From contig JAGQYO010000024.1 in the NCBI GenBank assembly GCA_020435995.1, positions 1-49,351 of the forward strand: a stretch of 49,351 nucleotides of DNA. Direction: 5' to 3'. Shown here piece by piece: positions 8,600 to 16,911 of the stretch. The DNA is from Flavobacteriales bacterium. Its GTDB lineage: Bacteria; Bacteroidota; Bacteroidia; Flavobacteriales_G; Salibacteraceae. Position 1 is the first letter of the stretch, and every line of letters starts with the position of its first letter. The notes under the pieces were generated by a model, which did not search any database, was not told the DNA's origin, and was given only the letters and a program-made list of their open reading frames with translations. The position numbers and the translations under genes were made by a program.

Positions 8600-9532
8600 A
8601 TGGCTGGAATAAAGCACCTTTTTACGCTGTTCGTCTATTTTGTTCCTCTTTTCTTGTCAGGACAAGCTGGAACCGTAAGTGACCCATTCACCCAGCTTAA
8701 ACATGCCTGGTTCGCTAGTTCTGATGGGATTTACTATTTCGACATTGGAGGTAATTCCTTTTCTACCTACGTAGAGTCTGGAAATGGTTGGATATTAATG
8801 GCGTCAGGTGACGGAAGTACTACTGAATCAAGCTATTCTTCTACCACCGCCTTAACCTTACAATCAGACAAAATACTGCCTTCTTCAATTTTTACATCCA
8901 CACTAGTTACTGCCATCAGGATGAGTGCCTCCGGAGGGCCGAATTTACCTTTCGATGTGGAATCAACCGACTCAGGCGTTCTCTCCAACCTACAGAACAA
9001 TAATACACTCTCAGATGGAACCAACAGCGGCGATTGGACCGGAACCGGAACTGCAAGACTAGCAAGGTCGTGCGCCGGTAATAGTGGGCCTTTGTCTACA
9101 CATATTTATCACGCTTGCGGAAACACTGGAAACATGCATTGGCAAGTTGGAAAAAATACCGACCATGAAAAAATTGTATTCTCAAATGCAACTAAAAACA
9201 ATTTGAATTTGTGGATTAGGGCAACGCAAACTCCTCTTCCAATTGAGTTGTTGGAATTTCTTTGCATTCCAATAAGAAATAATAAATTTATTCAAATAGC
9301 TTGGAAAACCGCATCCGAAATCAACTGCGAAAAGTTTATCGTTCAGCGCTCAAAGAATGGACAGAATTGGGAATCTTTGGACTCTGTAGACGGGGCAGGT
9401 ACATCATCGACCCTGAATTCATATAACCTAATTGACCCACATCCACTCGGTGAAACCTCTTATTATCGTCTAAAACAAATCGACTTTAACGGTTCTGTCA
9501 CTTTCTCTCAAATTGAGAGCGTACATATATAA
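8600..9532 (+). CDS. Secreted protein with fibrinogen-like region, missing its sorting domain
   Basis: 310 aa from ATG 8600. An upstream in-frame start (8519) would run through the terminator loop and tail and is rejected. A signal peptide is visible (HLFTLFVYFVPLFLSGQA). Residues ~25-200 resemble a fibrinogen/intelectin-type lectin fold (GIYYFDIGGNS, SGNGWILMASGDG), a weak inference. The last ~95 residues are the common Bacteroidota pre-sorting module (TPLPIELLEF, WKTASEINCEKFIVQRSKNG, SYYRLKQIDFNGS). Translation stops at TAA 9530-9532, but the same frame continues without another stop into a full type IX sorting domain (9533-9775). The gene is thus probably interrupted by a single nonsense change; the truncated product would be exported to the periplasm but not anchored outside. 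Confidence 0.75.
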   Translation: MAGIKHLFTLFVYFVPLFLSGQAGTVSDPFTQLKHAWFASSDGIYYFDIGGNSFSTYVESGNGWILMASGDGSTTESSYSSTTALTLQSDKILPSSIFTSTLVTAIRMSASGGPNLPFDVESTDSGVLSNLQNNNTLSDGTNSGDWTGTGTARLARSCAGNSGPLSTHIYHACGNTGNMHWQVGKNTDHEKIVFSNATKNNLNLWIRATQTPLPIELLEFLCIPIRNNKFIQIAWKTASEINCEKFIVQRSKNGQNWESLDSVDGAGTSSTLNSYNLIDPHPLGETSYYRLKQIDFNGSVTFSQIESVHI

Positions 9533-9775
9533 AATGTAGAAAATAACAGGCCACAAATCTTCCCTAATCCAACCTTAGGTTTGGTAAGAATAAAAGGATT
9601 TGATCCCAAGGCAAACAACATTAAAGGTTTCGATGCATACGGGCAGAATGTGACTCAGGCTATTGGCTTATTTCAAATTGACCTAAGCAGCGTTAGCATT
9701 GATTTATCTGGCCTACCAAGTGGGACGTATTTCTTGCAATCGGAACAATCTGAATTTACGATTATAAAACGGTAA
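9533..9775 (+). pseudogene. Severed type IX secretion C-terminal sorting domain
   Basis: 80 codons directly after, and in the same frame as, the stop of the upstream secreted protein. The reading begins NVENNRPQIFPNPTLGLV and ends LSGLPSGTYFLQS...FTIIKR, matching the type A sorting domain (FPNPT motif, then a dlSgLpsGtYfl block and a final basic residue). There is no plausible start codon at its beginning, so it only makes sense as the C-terminus of the 8600 gene. One base change of TAA 9530-9532 to a sense codon would restore a ~391-residue protein. Confidence 0.85.
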
Positions 9776-9858
9776 AAATCATTTGTTCTGTCAGACCAAC
9801 AACGCAACACTAAATTCCATTACTTTGAGCTCCTTCAGATTCAGAAAAATGAGATATC

Positions 9859-10290
9859 ATGAACAGCTCCCTAAAAGTCTCCCAAAGCATAGAAATAAAC
9901 GCTTCGCCAGCAGCAATTTGGGATACCATGACGAATCCCGAAAAAATAAAAGTTTACCTATTTGGCACTGAAACCATTACCGATTGGAAGGTGGATAGTC
10001 CCATCGTTTTTCAAGGAAATTACGAAGGACATGTGTACAAAGACAAAGGAAATGTACTGGAGGTAACGGAGAATGAACTCCTCAAATACAACTACTGGAG
10101 CAGTATGTCGGGCACTGAAGACAAAATTGAAAACTACTTTATTGTCACTTACATTGTTGAAGCCATCGGTACAAACAAGGTGAAGTTTACATGGCAACAA
10201 GAGGGTTTTCCGTCAGAAGAAAAAAGGCAGCACACAGCGCAAGGACTCACGACTATGTTAGAACATATTAAAAAAGTGGCAGAAGGCTAA
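9859..10290 (+). CDS. SRPBCC (START/AHSA1-like) domain protein
   Basis: 143 aa single-domain protein. The opening VSQSIEINASPAAIWDTMTNPEKIKVYLFG is split across the typical SRPBCC first strand and helix, and the end (TAQGLTTMLEHIKKVAEG) is the long C-terminal helix. Such domains form a hydrophobic cup that binds lipids or aromatic ligands, or act in stress response; the ligand here cannot be told from sequence. It is cytoplasmic, with no signal peptide. It stands alone, 83 nt after the broken secreted gene. Confidence 0.85.
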   Translation: MNSSLKVSQSIEINASPAAIWDTMTNPEKIKVYLFGTETITDWKVDSPIVFQGNYEGHVYKDKGNVLEVTENELLKYNYWSSMSGTEDKIENYFIVTYIVEAIGTNKVKFTWQQEGFPSEEKRQHTAQGLTTMLEHIKKVAEG

Positions 10291-10332
10291 AACTTTAGCG
10301 ACATTTGTTTGTCATTCATTAAAACTTAAATT

Positions 10333-10830
10333 ATGGCTCAGATAACATTAAAAGGCAATAAAATTAACACTATTGGGAGTTTACCTGAAATAGGTTCAAC
10401 TGCAAAAAATTTTGAATTGACAGCACTTGACTTGTCTACTAAATCATTAAAAGATTTCGCGGGTAAAAAACTCATTTTAAATATTTTTCCAAGTATTGAT
10501 ACAGGTACTTGTGCGGCTTCGGTAAGAAACTTTAATAAAGAAGCTGCTGGCTTGAAAAACACAACCGTGCTTTGTATTTCAAGGGATCTTCCATTTGCTC
10601 AAAATCGATTTTGTGGAGCTGAGGGCATCGAAAACGTGGTCATGCTTTCGGATTTTAAAATGGGGCAGTTTGGTAAAGATTATAAACTAGAAATATTGGA
10701 AGGTCCCTTAGCTGGCTTGCACTCTAGAAGTATTGTTATTCTTGATGAAAATGGTAAAGTGACCTATACCGAGCAAGTAGCTGAAACGATTGATGAACCA
10801 AATTATAGGGCGGCGTTGGCTAGTTTATAA
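10333..10830 (+). CDS. tpx: Thiol peroxidase
   Basis: 165 aa, an atypical 2-Cys peroxiredoxin of the Tpx family that reduces hydrogen and lipid peroxides with thioredoxin. The peroxidatic cysteine is Cys60 in SIDTGTCAASVR, with the resolving cysteine Cys94 in QNRFCGAEG, matching E. coli Tpx Cys61/Cys95. An additional Cys81 lies in TVLCISRDLP. The start ATG 10333 gives the standard N-terminus (MAQITLKGN). It is probably a single-gene unit. Confidence 0.95.
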   Translation: MAQITLKGNKINTIGSLPEIGSTAKNFELTALDLSTKSLKDFAGKKLILNIFPSIDTGTCAASVRNFNKEAAGLKNTTVLCISRDLPFAQNRFCGAEGIENVVMLSDFKMGQFGKDYKLEILEGPLAGLHSRSIVILDENGKVTYTEQVAETIDEPNYRAALASL

Positions 10831-10918
10831 TTTTTCGAACATAATGATACTGTTCATCACATGCTATTGTTCGTAAACAAAGGGTTATTGCATTAGGTCA
10901 AACCATAATATTGCACTA

Positions 10919-11554
10919 ATGAAAAAACTAAGAAATGCGGCAGCCCTCCTTCTAATCTTAGGTTTGGCTTTAAAGTTCAAGCATTACCCAGGAGGTTCAG
11001 TGAGTTTGATAATTGGCGCTTTTTCGTTGGGCGTTTTTGGGTTTATTGAATTCGGCAGAAATTTAAACAAGAATCTTAGTTTGAGTTTTTTAAATCTGTC
11101 TATGGGTATTCTTTGCATTTCATTGCTTTTTAGAGTTCAATTTTATCCCGGTGCACTTACACTTTTTTATGTCGGGTTGCTTTCTTCTATTGCATGGCTC
11201 ATCCTCATGGTTGGGAATCAGGTAAAACCAAAAATTAGAGATGGAATTATGCTTGTGTTTGTTGGATTTTGCATCTGGCTATCTTTTGTACCCACTCATA
11301 AAGTTCATTATTTTGTTTCAATGACAGAATTCTTAAACTCCGAATACCGAGACAAAGATTACTGGGGTTGGGACAAACAAAGTTGGTTTTTGTATTTGGA
11401 TGAAAAATATGAAGAAGCCGAAGAAGCGAATAACAAAGCCTTAAGGGCTATTGAGCTGCATAAGAATGGAATTCCATTTAGTGAACCTGAAATGGAAGTC
11501 ATGATAAATCTACACGGCGAAAAAATTAAGTCGCGAACTTGGGATACATTCTGA
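10919..11554 (+). CDS. Membrane protein with two GldL-like hairpin motifs
   Basis: 211 aa, not a named family that I recognise. About five hydrophobic segments lie within residues 5-125, followed by a ~85-residue soluble, charged tail (EEAEEANNKALRAIELHKNG). Two segments carry a repeated pattern, LALKFKHYPGG and LLFRVQFYPGA, each followed by a hydrophobic helix. This resembles the FKxxHWPGA hairpin of the gliding/type IX motor protein GldL and related Bacteroidota membrane proteins (inference). A role in motility is not implied by context. Confidence 0.7.
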   Translation: MKKLRNAAALLLILGLALKFKHYPGGSVSLIIGAFSLGVFGFIEFGRNLNKNLSLSFLNLSMGILCISLLFRVQFYPGALTLFYVGLLSSIAWLILMVGNQVKPKIRDGIMLVFVGFCIWLSFVPTHKVHYFVSMTEFLNSEYRDKDYWGWDKQSWFLYLDEKYEEAEEANNKALRAIELHKNGIPFSEPEMEVMINLHGEKIKSRTWDTF

Positions 11555-11579
11555 TGTTGAGTTTTAATTTAAATAATTC

Positions 11580-12563
11580 ATGCCTCAAAAAATAGCTGTT
11601 ACTGGAGCCAGTGGGCATATAGGAAACGTGGTTTGCCGCGAGCTCATTAAAAGAGGACATGAGGTGCGCGCGCAATACCATTCGGATGCTCGCGCACTCG
11701 AAGGCCTGAGTTTGGAATTATTCCAAGGCACGGTACTCAACAAAGATGATTTAGCTATCCTACTCGAAGGCTGCGATTTTGTAATTCATTGCGCGGCTAT
11801 TATCTCCATCAATGGCGACAAATCTGGAATCGTATTCAAAACAAATACGGAGGGTCCCGCAAACGTGCTAAGTGTGGCCATCGAAAAAGGCCTAAAAAAG
11901 ATGGTTCACGTAAGCAGTGTACACGCAGTTGAAGACCTGCCCCATCACACCCCCTATGATGAGCTGCGGCCCTATAAAAAACAGGGTGCCTTTGCCTACG
12001 ATTTTTCGAAAGCTACTGGCGAGCAACTTGTTTTGAATAATTCGAAAAACAAAGACATCGAAGTAGTGGTTGTGAGGCCTAGCTGTGTGGTTGGTCCATA
12101 CGATTTTAAACCCTCTAAAATGGGCGGCGCACTGTATGATTTCTCACGTCAAAAATTACCAATTGTACCCCACGGCGGATACGATATTGTTGATGTGCGA
12201 GAGGTAGCTAATTCTGCGTGCAACGCCATTGCAAATGGAAAAAACGGCGAAGTGTATTTGTTGGCTGGGCGGTATCACAGTTTTAAGGAATTGGTAAAAA
12301 TCATCCATAATATTCAGGGCGTTAGTCGGCCTATTCTGGTCACACCTGTTTGGGTTTTGTATCTGGCCCTTCCCTTCGCGTGGCTTTATAGCCAAATAAT
12401 GGGCAATGATGCCGTTGTTACCATGGAATCCATTACTGCTATTAGAGATGGACATCCACAGATGAACCACGCCAAAGCCAAAGTCGAACTCGGGCATTCA
12501 CCAAGGCCCATTTCGGAAACACTTTCTGACCTTTTTGAATGGATCAAATTTCAGCGTAAATGA
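11580..12563 (+). CDS. NAD-dependent epimerase/dehydratase (extended SDR, 3-beta-HSD-like)
   Basis: 327 aa extended short-chain dehydrogenase. The nucleotide motif TGASGHIG is at residues 8-15, the catalytic Ser at 112/113 (HVSSVHAV) and the YxxxK pair at Tyr140/Lys144 (YDFSK). A hydrophobic stretch near the C-terminus (VWVLYLALPFAWLYS) suggests membrane contact, as in 3-beta-hydroxysteroid dehydrogenase-like members. The stop overlaps the next start by 4 nt (ATGA), coupling it to the 5-alpha-reductase-like gene. Substrate is unknown; a sugar-nucleotide epimerase is the alternative. Confidence 0.85.
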   Translation: MPQKIAVTGASGHIGNVVCRELIKRGHEVRAQYHSDARALEGLSLELFQGTVLNKDDLAILLEGCDFVIHCAAIISINGDKSGIVFKTNTEGPANVLSVAIEKGLKKMVHVSSVHAVEDLPHHTPYDELRPYKKQGAFAYDFSKATGEQLVLNNSKNKDIEVVVVRPSCVVGPYDFKPSKMGGALYDFSRQKLPIVPHGGYDIVDVREVANSACNAIANGKNGEVYLLAGRYHSFKELVKIIHNIQGVSRPILVTPVWVLYLALPFAWLYSQIMGNDAVVTMESITAIRDGHPQMNHAKAKVELGHSPRPISETLSDLFEWIKFQRK

Positions 12564-13321
12564 GTGCCGAAGCCCTTTATTATTTAATCTATTGCTGGAT
12601 CGGCATTGCCATCGCCACCCACGTGCTTTTGTACTTTGTGAAAGCCCCATTCGGCAGGCATACTTCTAAAAAATGGGGACCGAGTATCAACAACAAATGG
12701 GGCTGGTTTTTTATGGAATTGCCCTCGTTAAGTATCATGGTGTTCTTCCTCGTCAAAAGCCTCAGAGTACCAGAATCATTTGTGTGGATTCTGTTTTCAC
12801 TTTGGATTATACATTACTTCAACCGAACGTTTATATATCCGCTGCGAATTAAAAATACTGAAAAAAAAATGCCGCTGTTTATCGTTTTCAATGGCATCTT
12901 TTTTAATGTAATCAACGCAGGAACCAACGGCTACTTCCTGGCAGAGATTGGGCCTATGCTTTACACCGAAAATTGGCTATTCAGTCCTCTATTTGTAGTT
13001 GGTTTGCTTTTCTTCGTTACGGGCATGTCCATCAATTTAAAGTCGGACAATATGCTTATAGGGTTACGGAAAAAAGGTGAAACGGGGTATCAAATTCCTC
13101 GTGGTTTTTTGTTCAAGTACATCTCCTCCCCCAACCTATTTGGTGAAATAATAGAGTGGACTGGGTTTGCCATTATGGCTTGGAACCTTCCAGCGCTGGG
13201 ATTTGCTGTTTGGACTTTTGCGAATTTGGTGCCGCGTGCACTTAACCACCACGATTGGTACCAATCCCATTTTTCCGATTATCCAAAAGATCGGAAGGCG
13301 GTTTTTCCATTCATTTTATAA
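12560..13321 (+). CDS. Steroid 5-alpha-reductase-like membrane protein
   Basis: 253 aa, about six to seven hydrophobic segments. The C-terminal region carries the 3-oxo-5-alpha-steroid 4-dehydrogenase pattern: INLKSDNMLIGLRK, then YQIPRGFLFKYISSPN, FGEIIEWTGFAI and a terminal HHDWYQSHFSDYPKDRKAV. This family reduces C=C bonds of steroids, polyprenols or very-long-chain enoyl-CoA using NADPH. Translation is coupled to the upstream SDR, which suggests the two act in sequence on one lipophilic substrate (inference). It converges on the POT transporter gene with only 9 nt between stops. Confidence 0.85.
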   Translation: MSAEALYYLIYCWIGIAIATHVLLYFVKAPFGRHTSKKWGPSINNKWGWFFMELPSLSIMVFFLVKSLRVPESFVWILFSLWIIHYFNRTFIYPLRIKNTEKKMPLFIVFNGIFFNVINAGTNGYFLAEIGPMLYTENWLFSPLFVVGLLFFVTGMSINLKSDNMLIGLRKKGETGYQIPRGFLFKYISSPNLFGEIIEWTGFAIMAWNLPALGFAVWTFANLVPRALNHHDWYQSHFSDYPKDRKAVFPFIL

Positions 13322-13330
13322 AGAAAGGCC

Positions 13331-14683
13331 TTACTCAGGTTCAACAAACATAGGCGGGTTTTCCACCTCCTCTGCCCCGTGAGTTAATGCCTTCAGTTTT
13401 TTCACTAGAATAAAAATCAAAATCCCAACGATTAAACAAGCGAGAGCAATTATGCCGAACGTCACCATCTCACCCGACTTTTGAGCAAATACCCCAAGCA
13501 TACTTGCGGCTTTGTTTCCCAATCCTGTAATCGCAAAATAGGTTCCCATCATCAGACTTGCGTATTTGGCAGGGGCCAATTTGGTAATGAATGAAAGGGC
13601 CACCGGAGAAATGCTCAACTCAGCAACCACGTGCAGGAAGTAAGAAAATAATAGCCAATAAATCGGTGCCTTTCCTATCATGTTGATAGACGCATCGTAA
13701 ACTGCTCCCATCAGTGCCAAAAAACTAACACTCATGATGATCATACCCACGGCCATTTTGAATACAGCCGACGATTCTTTACCCATATTACCCCATTTGA
13801 GCCAAAGCCAAGCCATGGGAGCGCCAATGAGCACCACATAAAAAGCATGAAGCGACTGAAACCAACTGGTAGGAATTTCATAGCCAAAAACAAAGCGATC
13901 TACACTGTCGCGGGCGTAGAGGTTCATAAGCCCTCCGGCCTGCTCATAAGCCGCCCAAAAAACAATAACAATCAGGAACGAAATAAGTAAAACGATCACA
14001 CGGTCTTTTTCGAGTTTCGTAAGGGGCTGTGTGGCCAAATGGGCTTCGGTAGGCGATTGCTTGAGCAGGTTACCTACATCTTTTAAGTGCTTTCCCCCAA
14101 ATACAAAAACCAGTTGGCCGATAATCATCCCAAACCCAGCAAGAGAAAAGCCTAAATGCCAGTCCACTTTTTCACCGAAATAGCCCACAAGCAAAGGTGC
14201 CGCAAGAGCGCCAATGTTAATTCCGATGTAAAACAAGGTAAATCCCGCATCCCGCTTGGCATCGCCTTTTTTGTAAAGCCCACCAACCATGGTGCTAATA
14301 TTTGGCTTTAATAAGCCAACTCCGCACACGAGCAAAACAAGTCCTGAATAAAACATGGCCAAGCTGTCAACGGTAAGAGCAAATTGCCCTAGGATGATAA
14401 GAAGGCCACCAAAAATGACGGCCTTTTTTTGGCCTAGCCATTTATCGGCAGCCGCACCACCAAAAATTCCCATAAAATAAACCATCATGCCATAAGTTCC
14501 GTACAGCGACAAGGCCTCCGAACTCGTCCAACCCAACCCAGGATTGATTAAATCTGTGGTTTCGGCAGTGAGGTACAACACCAAAATGGCACGCATACCA
14601 TAGTAGGAAAAACGCTCCCATAGCTCTGCAAAAAATAAAACAAATAATCCCTTGGGGTGACCTAAAACTGTGTCTTGCTGCAT
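13331..14683 (-). CDS. POT-family proton-dependent oligopeptide transporter
   Basis: 450 aa, about 12 transmembrane segments, inner membrane. The POT signature ELWERFSYYG (residues 20-29, ExxERFxYYG) for proton coupling is intact, and a second family motif lies near GFTLFYIGINIGALAAPLL. These carriers import di- and tripeptides with protons. The start ATG 14683 gives the usual short cytosolic N-terminus. It is transcribed alone, convergent with the 5-alpha-reductase-like gene and divergent from the helicase gene. Confidence 0.93.
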   Translation of the reverse strand: MQQDTVLGHPKGLFVLFFAELWERFSYYGMRAILVLYLTAETTDLINPGLGWTSSEALSLYGTYGMMVYFMGIFGGAAADKWLGQKKAVIFGGLLIILGQFALTVDSLAMFYSGLVLLVCGVGLLKPNISTMVGGLYKKGDAKRDAGFTLFYIGINIGALAAPLLVGYFGEKVDWHLGFSLAGFGMIIGQLVFVFGGKHLKDVGNLLKQSPTEAHLATQPLTKLEKDRVIVLLISFLIVIVFWAAYEQAGGLMNLYARDSVDRFVFGYEIPTSWFQSLHAFYVVLIGAPMAWLWLKWGNMGKESSAVFKMAVGMIIMSVSFLALMGAVYDASINMIGKAPIYWLLFSYFLHVVAELSISPVALSFITKLAPAKYASLMMGTYFAITGLGNKAASMLGVFAQKSGEMVTFGIIALACLIVGILIFILVKKLKALTHGAEEVENPPMFVEPE

Positions 14684-14754
14684 AGTTTACTATTTTTTTG
14701 AGGGAGGCTAAAGTATAAGTTTTATCAGTTGGTGATGCAAGCAATCAATAGCTT

Positions 14755-14762
14755 CAAATGTA
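14755..14762 (-). promoter_or_regulatory. Putative -7 element for the POT transporter gene
   Basis: On the minus strand TACATTTG matches TAnnTTTG, 71 nt upstream of the transporter start. No exact TTG lies at ideal -33 spacing, so this is tentative. Confidence 0.35.
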
Positions 14763-14846
14763 TCAAGCATCTTTTTTCTTGAACCATCAATATTGCTCTA
14801 CAAAACCCAACACAAGGTTCTTTATAAAATACCATCTTTGGCCCCA

Positions 14847-16175
14847 ATGAAATTTAGTGAATTAAATATATCTCCTGAGCTCGTAGAAGCTGTAGGTTAC
14901 ATGGGTTTTGAGAACTGTACACCCATACAAGAACAAGCTATTCCAAGCATTTTGGATGGAAAAGACCTTATTGGATGCGCCCAAACGGGTACTGGAAAAA
15001 CAGCCGCCTTCCTCATTCCTATTCTTGAAAAATTGGCCAATTCGAAGCACAACAAAATTAAATGTCTGGTATTGGTGCCCACTAGGGAGCTTTGTCTTCA
15101 AATTGACGAGCAGGTGCAGGCCATTGGGTATTTTATGGGAATAAGTTGTATTCCAGTTTTCGGTGGTGGTGAAGGCGGCGATTTTTCTCAGCAGAAAAAC
15201 GCGATTCAACAAGGAGCAGATATTATTATCGCTACTCCAGGTCGGTTGATCGCCCACATGAATTTAGGTTATGTTGATTTTTCAGGTCTTGAAGTCCTCA
15301 TAATGGACGAAGCTGACAGAATGCTCGATATGGGTTTTATCGATGACATCAACAAGATCATTAAAACCTGCCCCACCAAGCGCCAAACACTTATGTTTTC
15401 GGCAACAATGGCTACTCAGATAAGGGTATTAGCTAAGCAGGTTTTAACGGATCCATTGCAGATTAATTTAGCCATCGCCAAACCTGCCGAGGGCGTAAAC
15501 CAACAAATCTATTTGGTTCACGATTCTAAAAAAATTGAACTTCTTCTCAGAATTCTTGAAAAAGAGGACATCCAAAACATGATCATTTTCGCGTCGCGCA
15601 AGGAAATGGTAGACCAAATAGAACGTCAGCTTCAAAGAAAAAACCACTCCGCTAAAAGCTTACACTCGGGCCGCGAACAAGCGGAAAGACAAGAAAGACT
15701 CAGGGAATTCAAAGCCGGAAATCTGCAAATATTAGTGGCTACGGATGTGCTTAGCCGAGGAATTGATATTGATGGATTGAGCCACGTACTCAACTTCGAT
15801 ATGCCAAACGATGCTGCCGATTATGTACATCGGGTGGGCAGAACAGCTAGGGCGGATAAAAAAGGTACCGCCATTTCATTTGTAAATCAGGCAGACCAAT
15901 TAAAGCTGATGAATGTAGAAGAATTGATCGAGAAACCGCTTGAGAAACTCAATACCCCAGAAGACATAGGCGAGTCGCCTGCTTATGACCCAGAATCGCT
16001 GCTGAAACAAAAAGGAAGAAGCAGTGGAAAAGATCGAAAGGGTGGGAAGTCAAACTTTAAAGGAAAACGCCCTGAAGGATCTGGTCCTCATACAAACAAG
16101 GGTGGCGGGAAAAAACCTTGGTTTAAGAAAAAATCAAAGGGTGGTTCAAATTCTGGAAACAAACAATCGGCTTAA
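14847..16175 (+). CDS. DEAD-box RNA helicase (RhlE-type)
   Basis: 442 aa from ATG 14847 (MKFSELNISPELVEA); an in-frame ATG at 14793 would add 18 residues unlike the family, so it is rejected. All core motifs are visible: Q motif with FENCTPIQ, motif I AQTGTGKT (45-52), PTREL, TPGR, DEAD (in IMDEADRMLDMGF), SAT, and HRVGRTAR. Such enzymes unwind short RNA duplexes in ribosome assembly and mRNA decay. The last ~55 residues are a Gly/Lys/Arg/Ser-rich disordered tail (KGRSSGKDRKGGK) likely to bind RNA non-specifically. Confidence 0.93.
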   Translation: MKFSELNISPELVEAVGYMGFENCTPIQEQAIPSILDGKDLIGCAQTGTGKTAAFLIPILEKLANSKHNKIKCLVLVPTRELCLQIDEQVQAIGYFMGISCIPVFGGGEGGDFSQQKNAIQQGADIIIATPGRLIAHMNLGYVDFSGLEVLIMDEADRMLDMGFIDDINKIIKTCPTKRQTLMFSATMATQIRVLAKQVLTDPLQINLAIAKPAEGVNQQIYLVHDSKKIELLLRILEKEDIQNMIIFASRKEMVDQIERQLQRKNHSAKSLHSGREQAERQERLREFKAGNLQILVATDVLSRGIDIDGLSHVLNFDMPNDAADYVHRVGRTARADKKGTAISFVNQADQLKLMNVEELIEKPLEKLNTPEDIGESPAYDPESLLKQKGRSSGKDRKGGKSNFKGKRPEGSGPHTNKGGGKKPWFKKKSKGGSNSGNKQSA

Positions 16176-16179
16176 AAAG

Positions 16180-16821
16180 TTACCATAAAAACAAAAGATG
16201 ATGAGCGATTTTTAGATATTCTTGGCGAATCGTTTTTCCTCTTTTTAATACATAAACCTCCTCTTTTTCCATTTCATACATTTCGGGGCTCATTTTAGCG
16301 ACTTTAAAACCTCCATTCCATATTTTGCAGCACACAACCCAACAACGCAGCTGGTGGAATGGAGAAGTGCATATAATCGCCTCTGAAAGCCCTAACGAAT
16401 CTGCTATGAGAAGAGAATTTGTAAAATTATCTACCGTGCTCATACTAAGCGTATCCCAAATGATGTCAGATGAATCTATTTTCCACTCGTGAATCATGCG
16501 ATGAACGAATCGCTTTCTTTCATGAGGAAAACATGTTCCTTCGGATAAAATGAGTTTTCTTTTTTTAATTTGATAAAGCGCACTCGCCAAGTTGAGCCGC
16601 TCTTCGGTGCCTCTTCCGGGATTACAACCGCTACCTGGCACAATCAACACATCCCCATAATCCGATTTTATCTCTTGTCCAATGGCCAGTGGAAATTGAG
16701 CAATTTTCACCTTGGTAGGGTAAGCCAAATGATCAAACAAACTCCAGCCACCCCAAATACTGATGACAAATGTCAAAAGCGAAATAAGGAACAATTGTTT
16801 TTTTATCGATTTACCTTTCAT
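16180..16821 (-). CDS. YdcF/SanA-like DUF218 membrane protein
   Basis: 213 aa with one N-terminal membrane anchor (residues ~10-28) and a periplasmic DUF218 domain. The domain begins with VLIVPGSGCNPGRGTEER and has the conserved T-x-x-N block (STVDNFTNSLLIAD), followed by TSPFHQLR. SanA/YdcF proteins are linked to envelope barrier function in other bacteria, with no firmly known reaction. It converges on the helicase gene with a 4-nt gap. No operon partner. Confidence 0.85.
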   Translation of the reverse strand: MKGKSIKKQLFLISLLTFVISIWGGWSLFDHLAYPTKVKIAQFPLAIGQEIKSDYGDVLIVPGSGCNPGRGTEERLNLASALYQIKKRKLILSEGTCFPHERKRFVHRMIHEWKIDSSDIIWDTLSMSTVDNFTNSLLIADSLGLSEAIICTSPFHQLRCWVVCCKIWNGGFKVAKMSPEMYEMEKEEVYVLKRGKTIRQEYLKIAHHLLFLW

Positions 16822-16911
16822 AAATAAGGTGAAGTCATTCTTTTGAATTCATTAATCCACAAATCTAATCGCAGCTTTTACAATAAGCCTGCAAATAAGT
16901 AATTTCCCCAC

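Noticed and set aside
9783-9971. Short plus-strand frame before and into the SRPBCC gene
   Set aside because: Out of frame with the SRPBCC gene and composed of its shadow; no signal.
10836-10873. Inverted repeat CGAACA...TGTTCG after tpx
   Set aside because: Only 6-bp arms 26 nt apart and no T run; not enough for a terminator or operator call.
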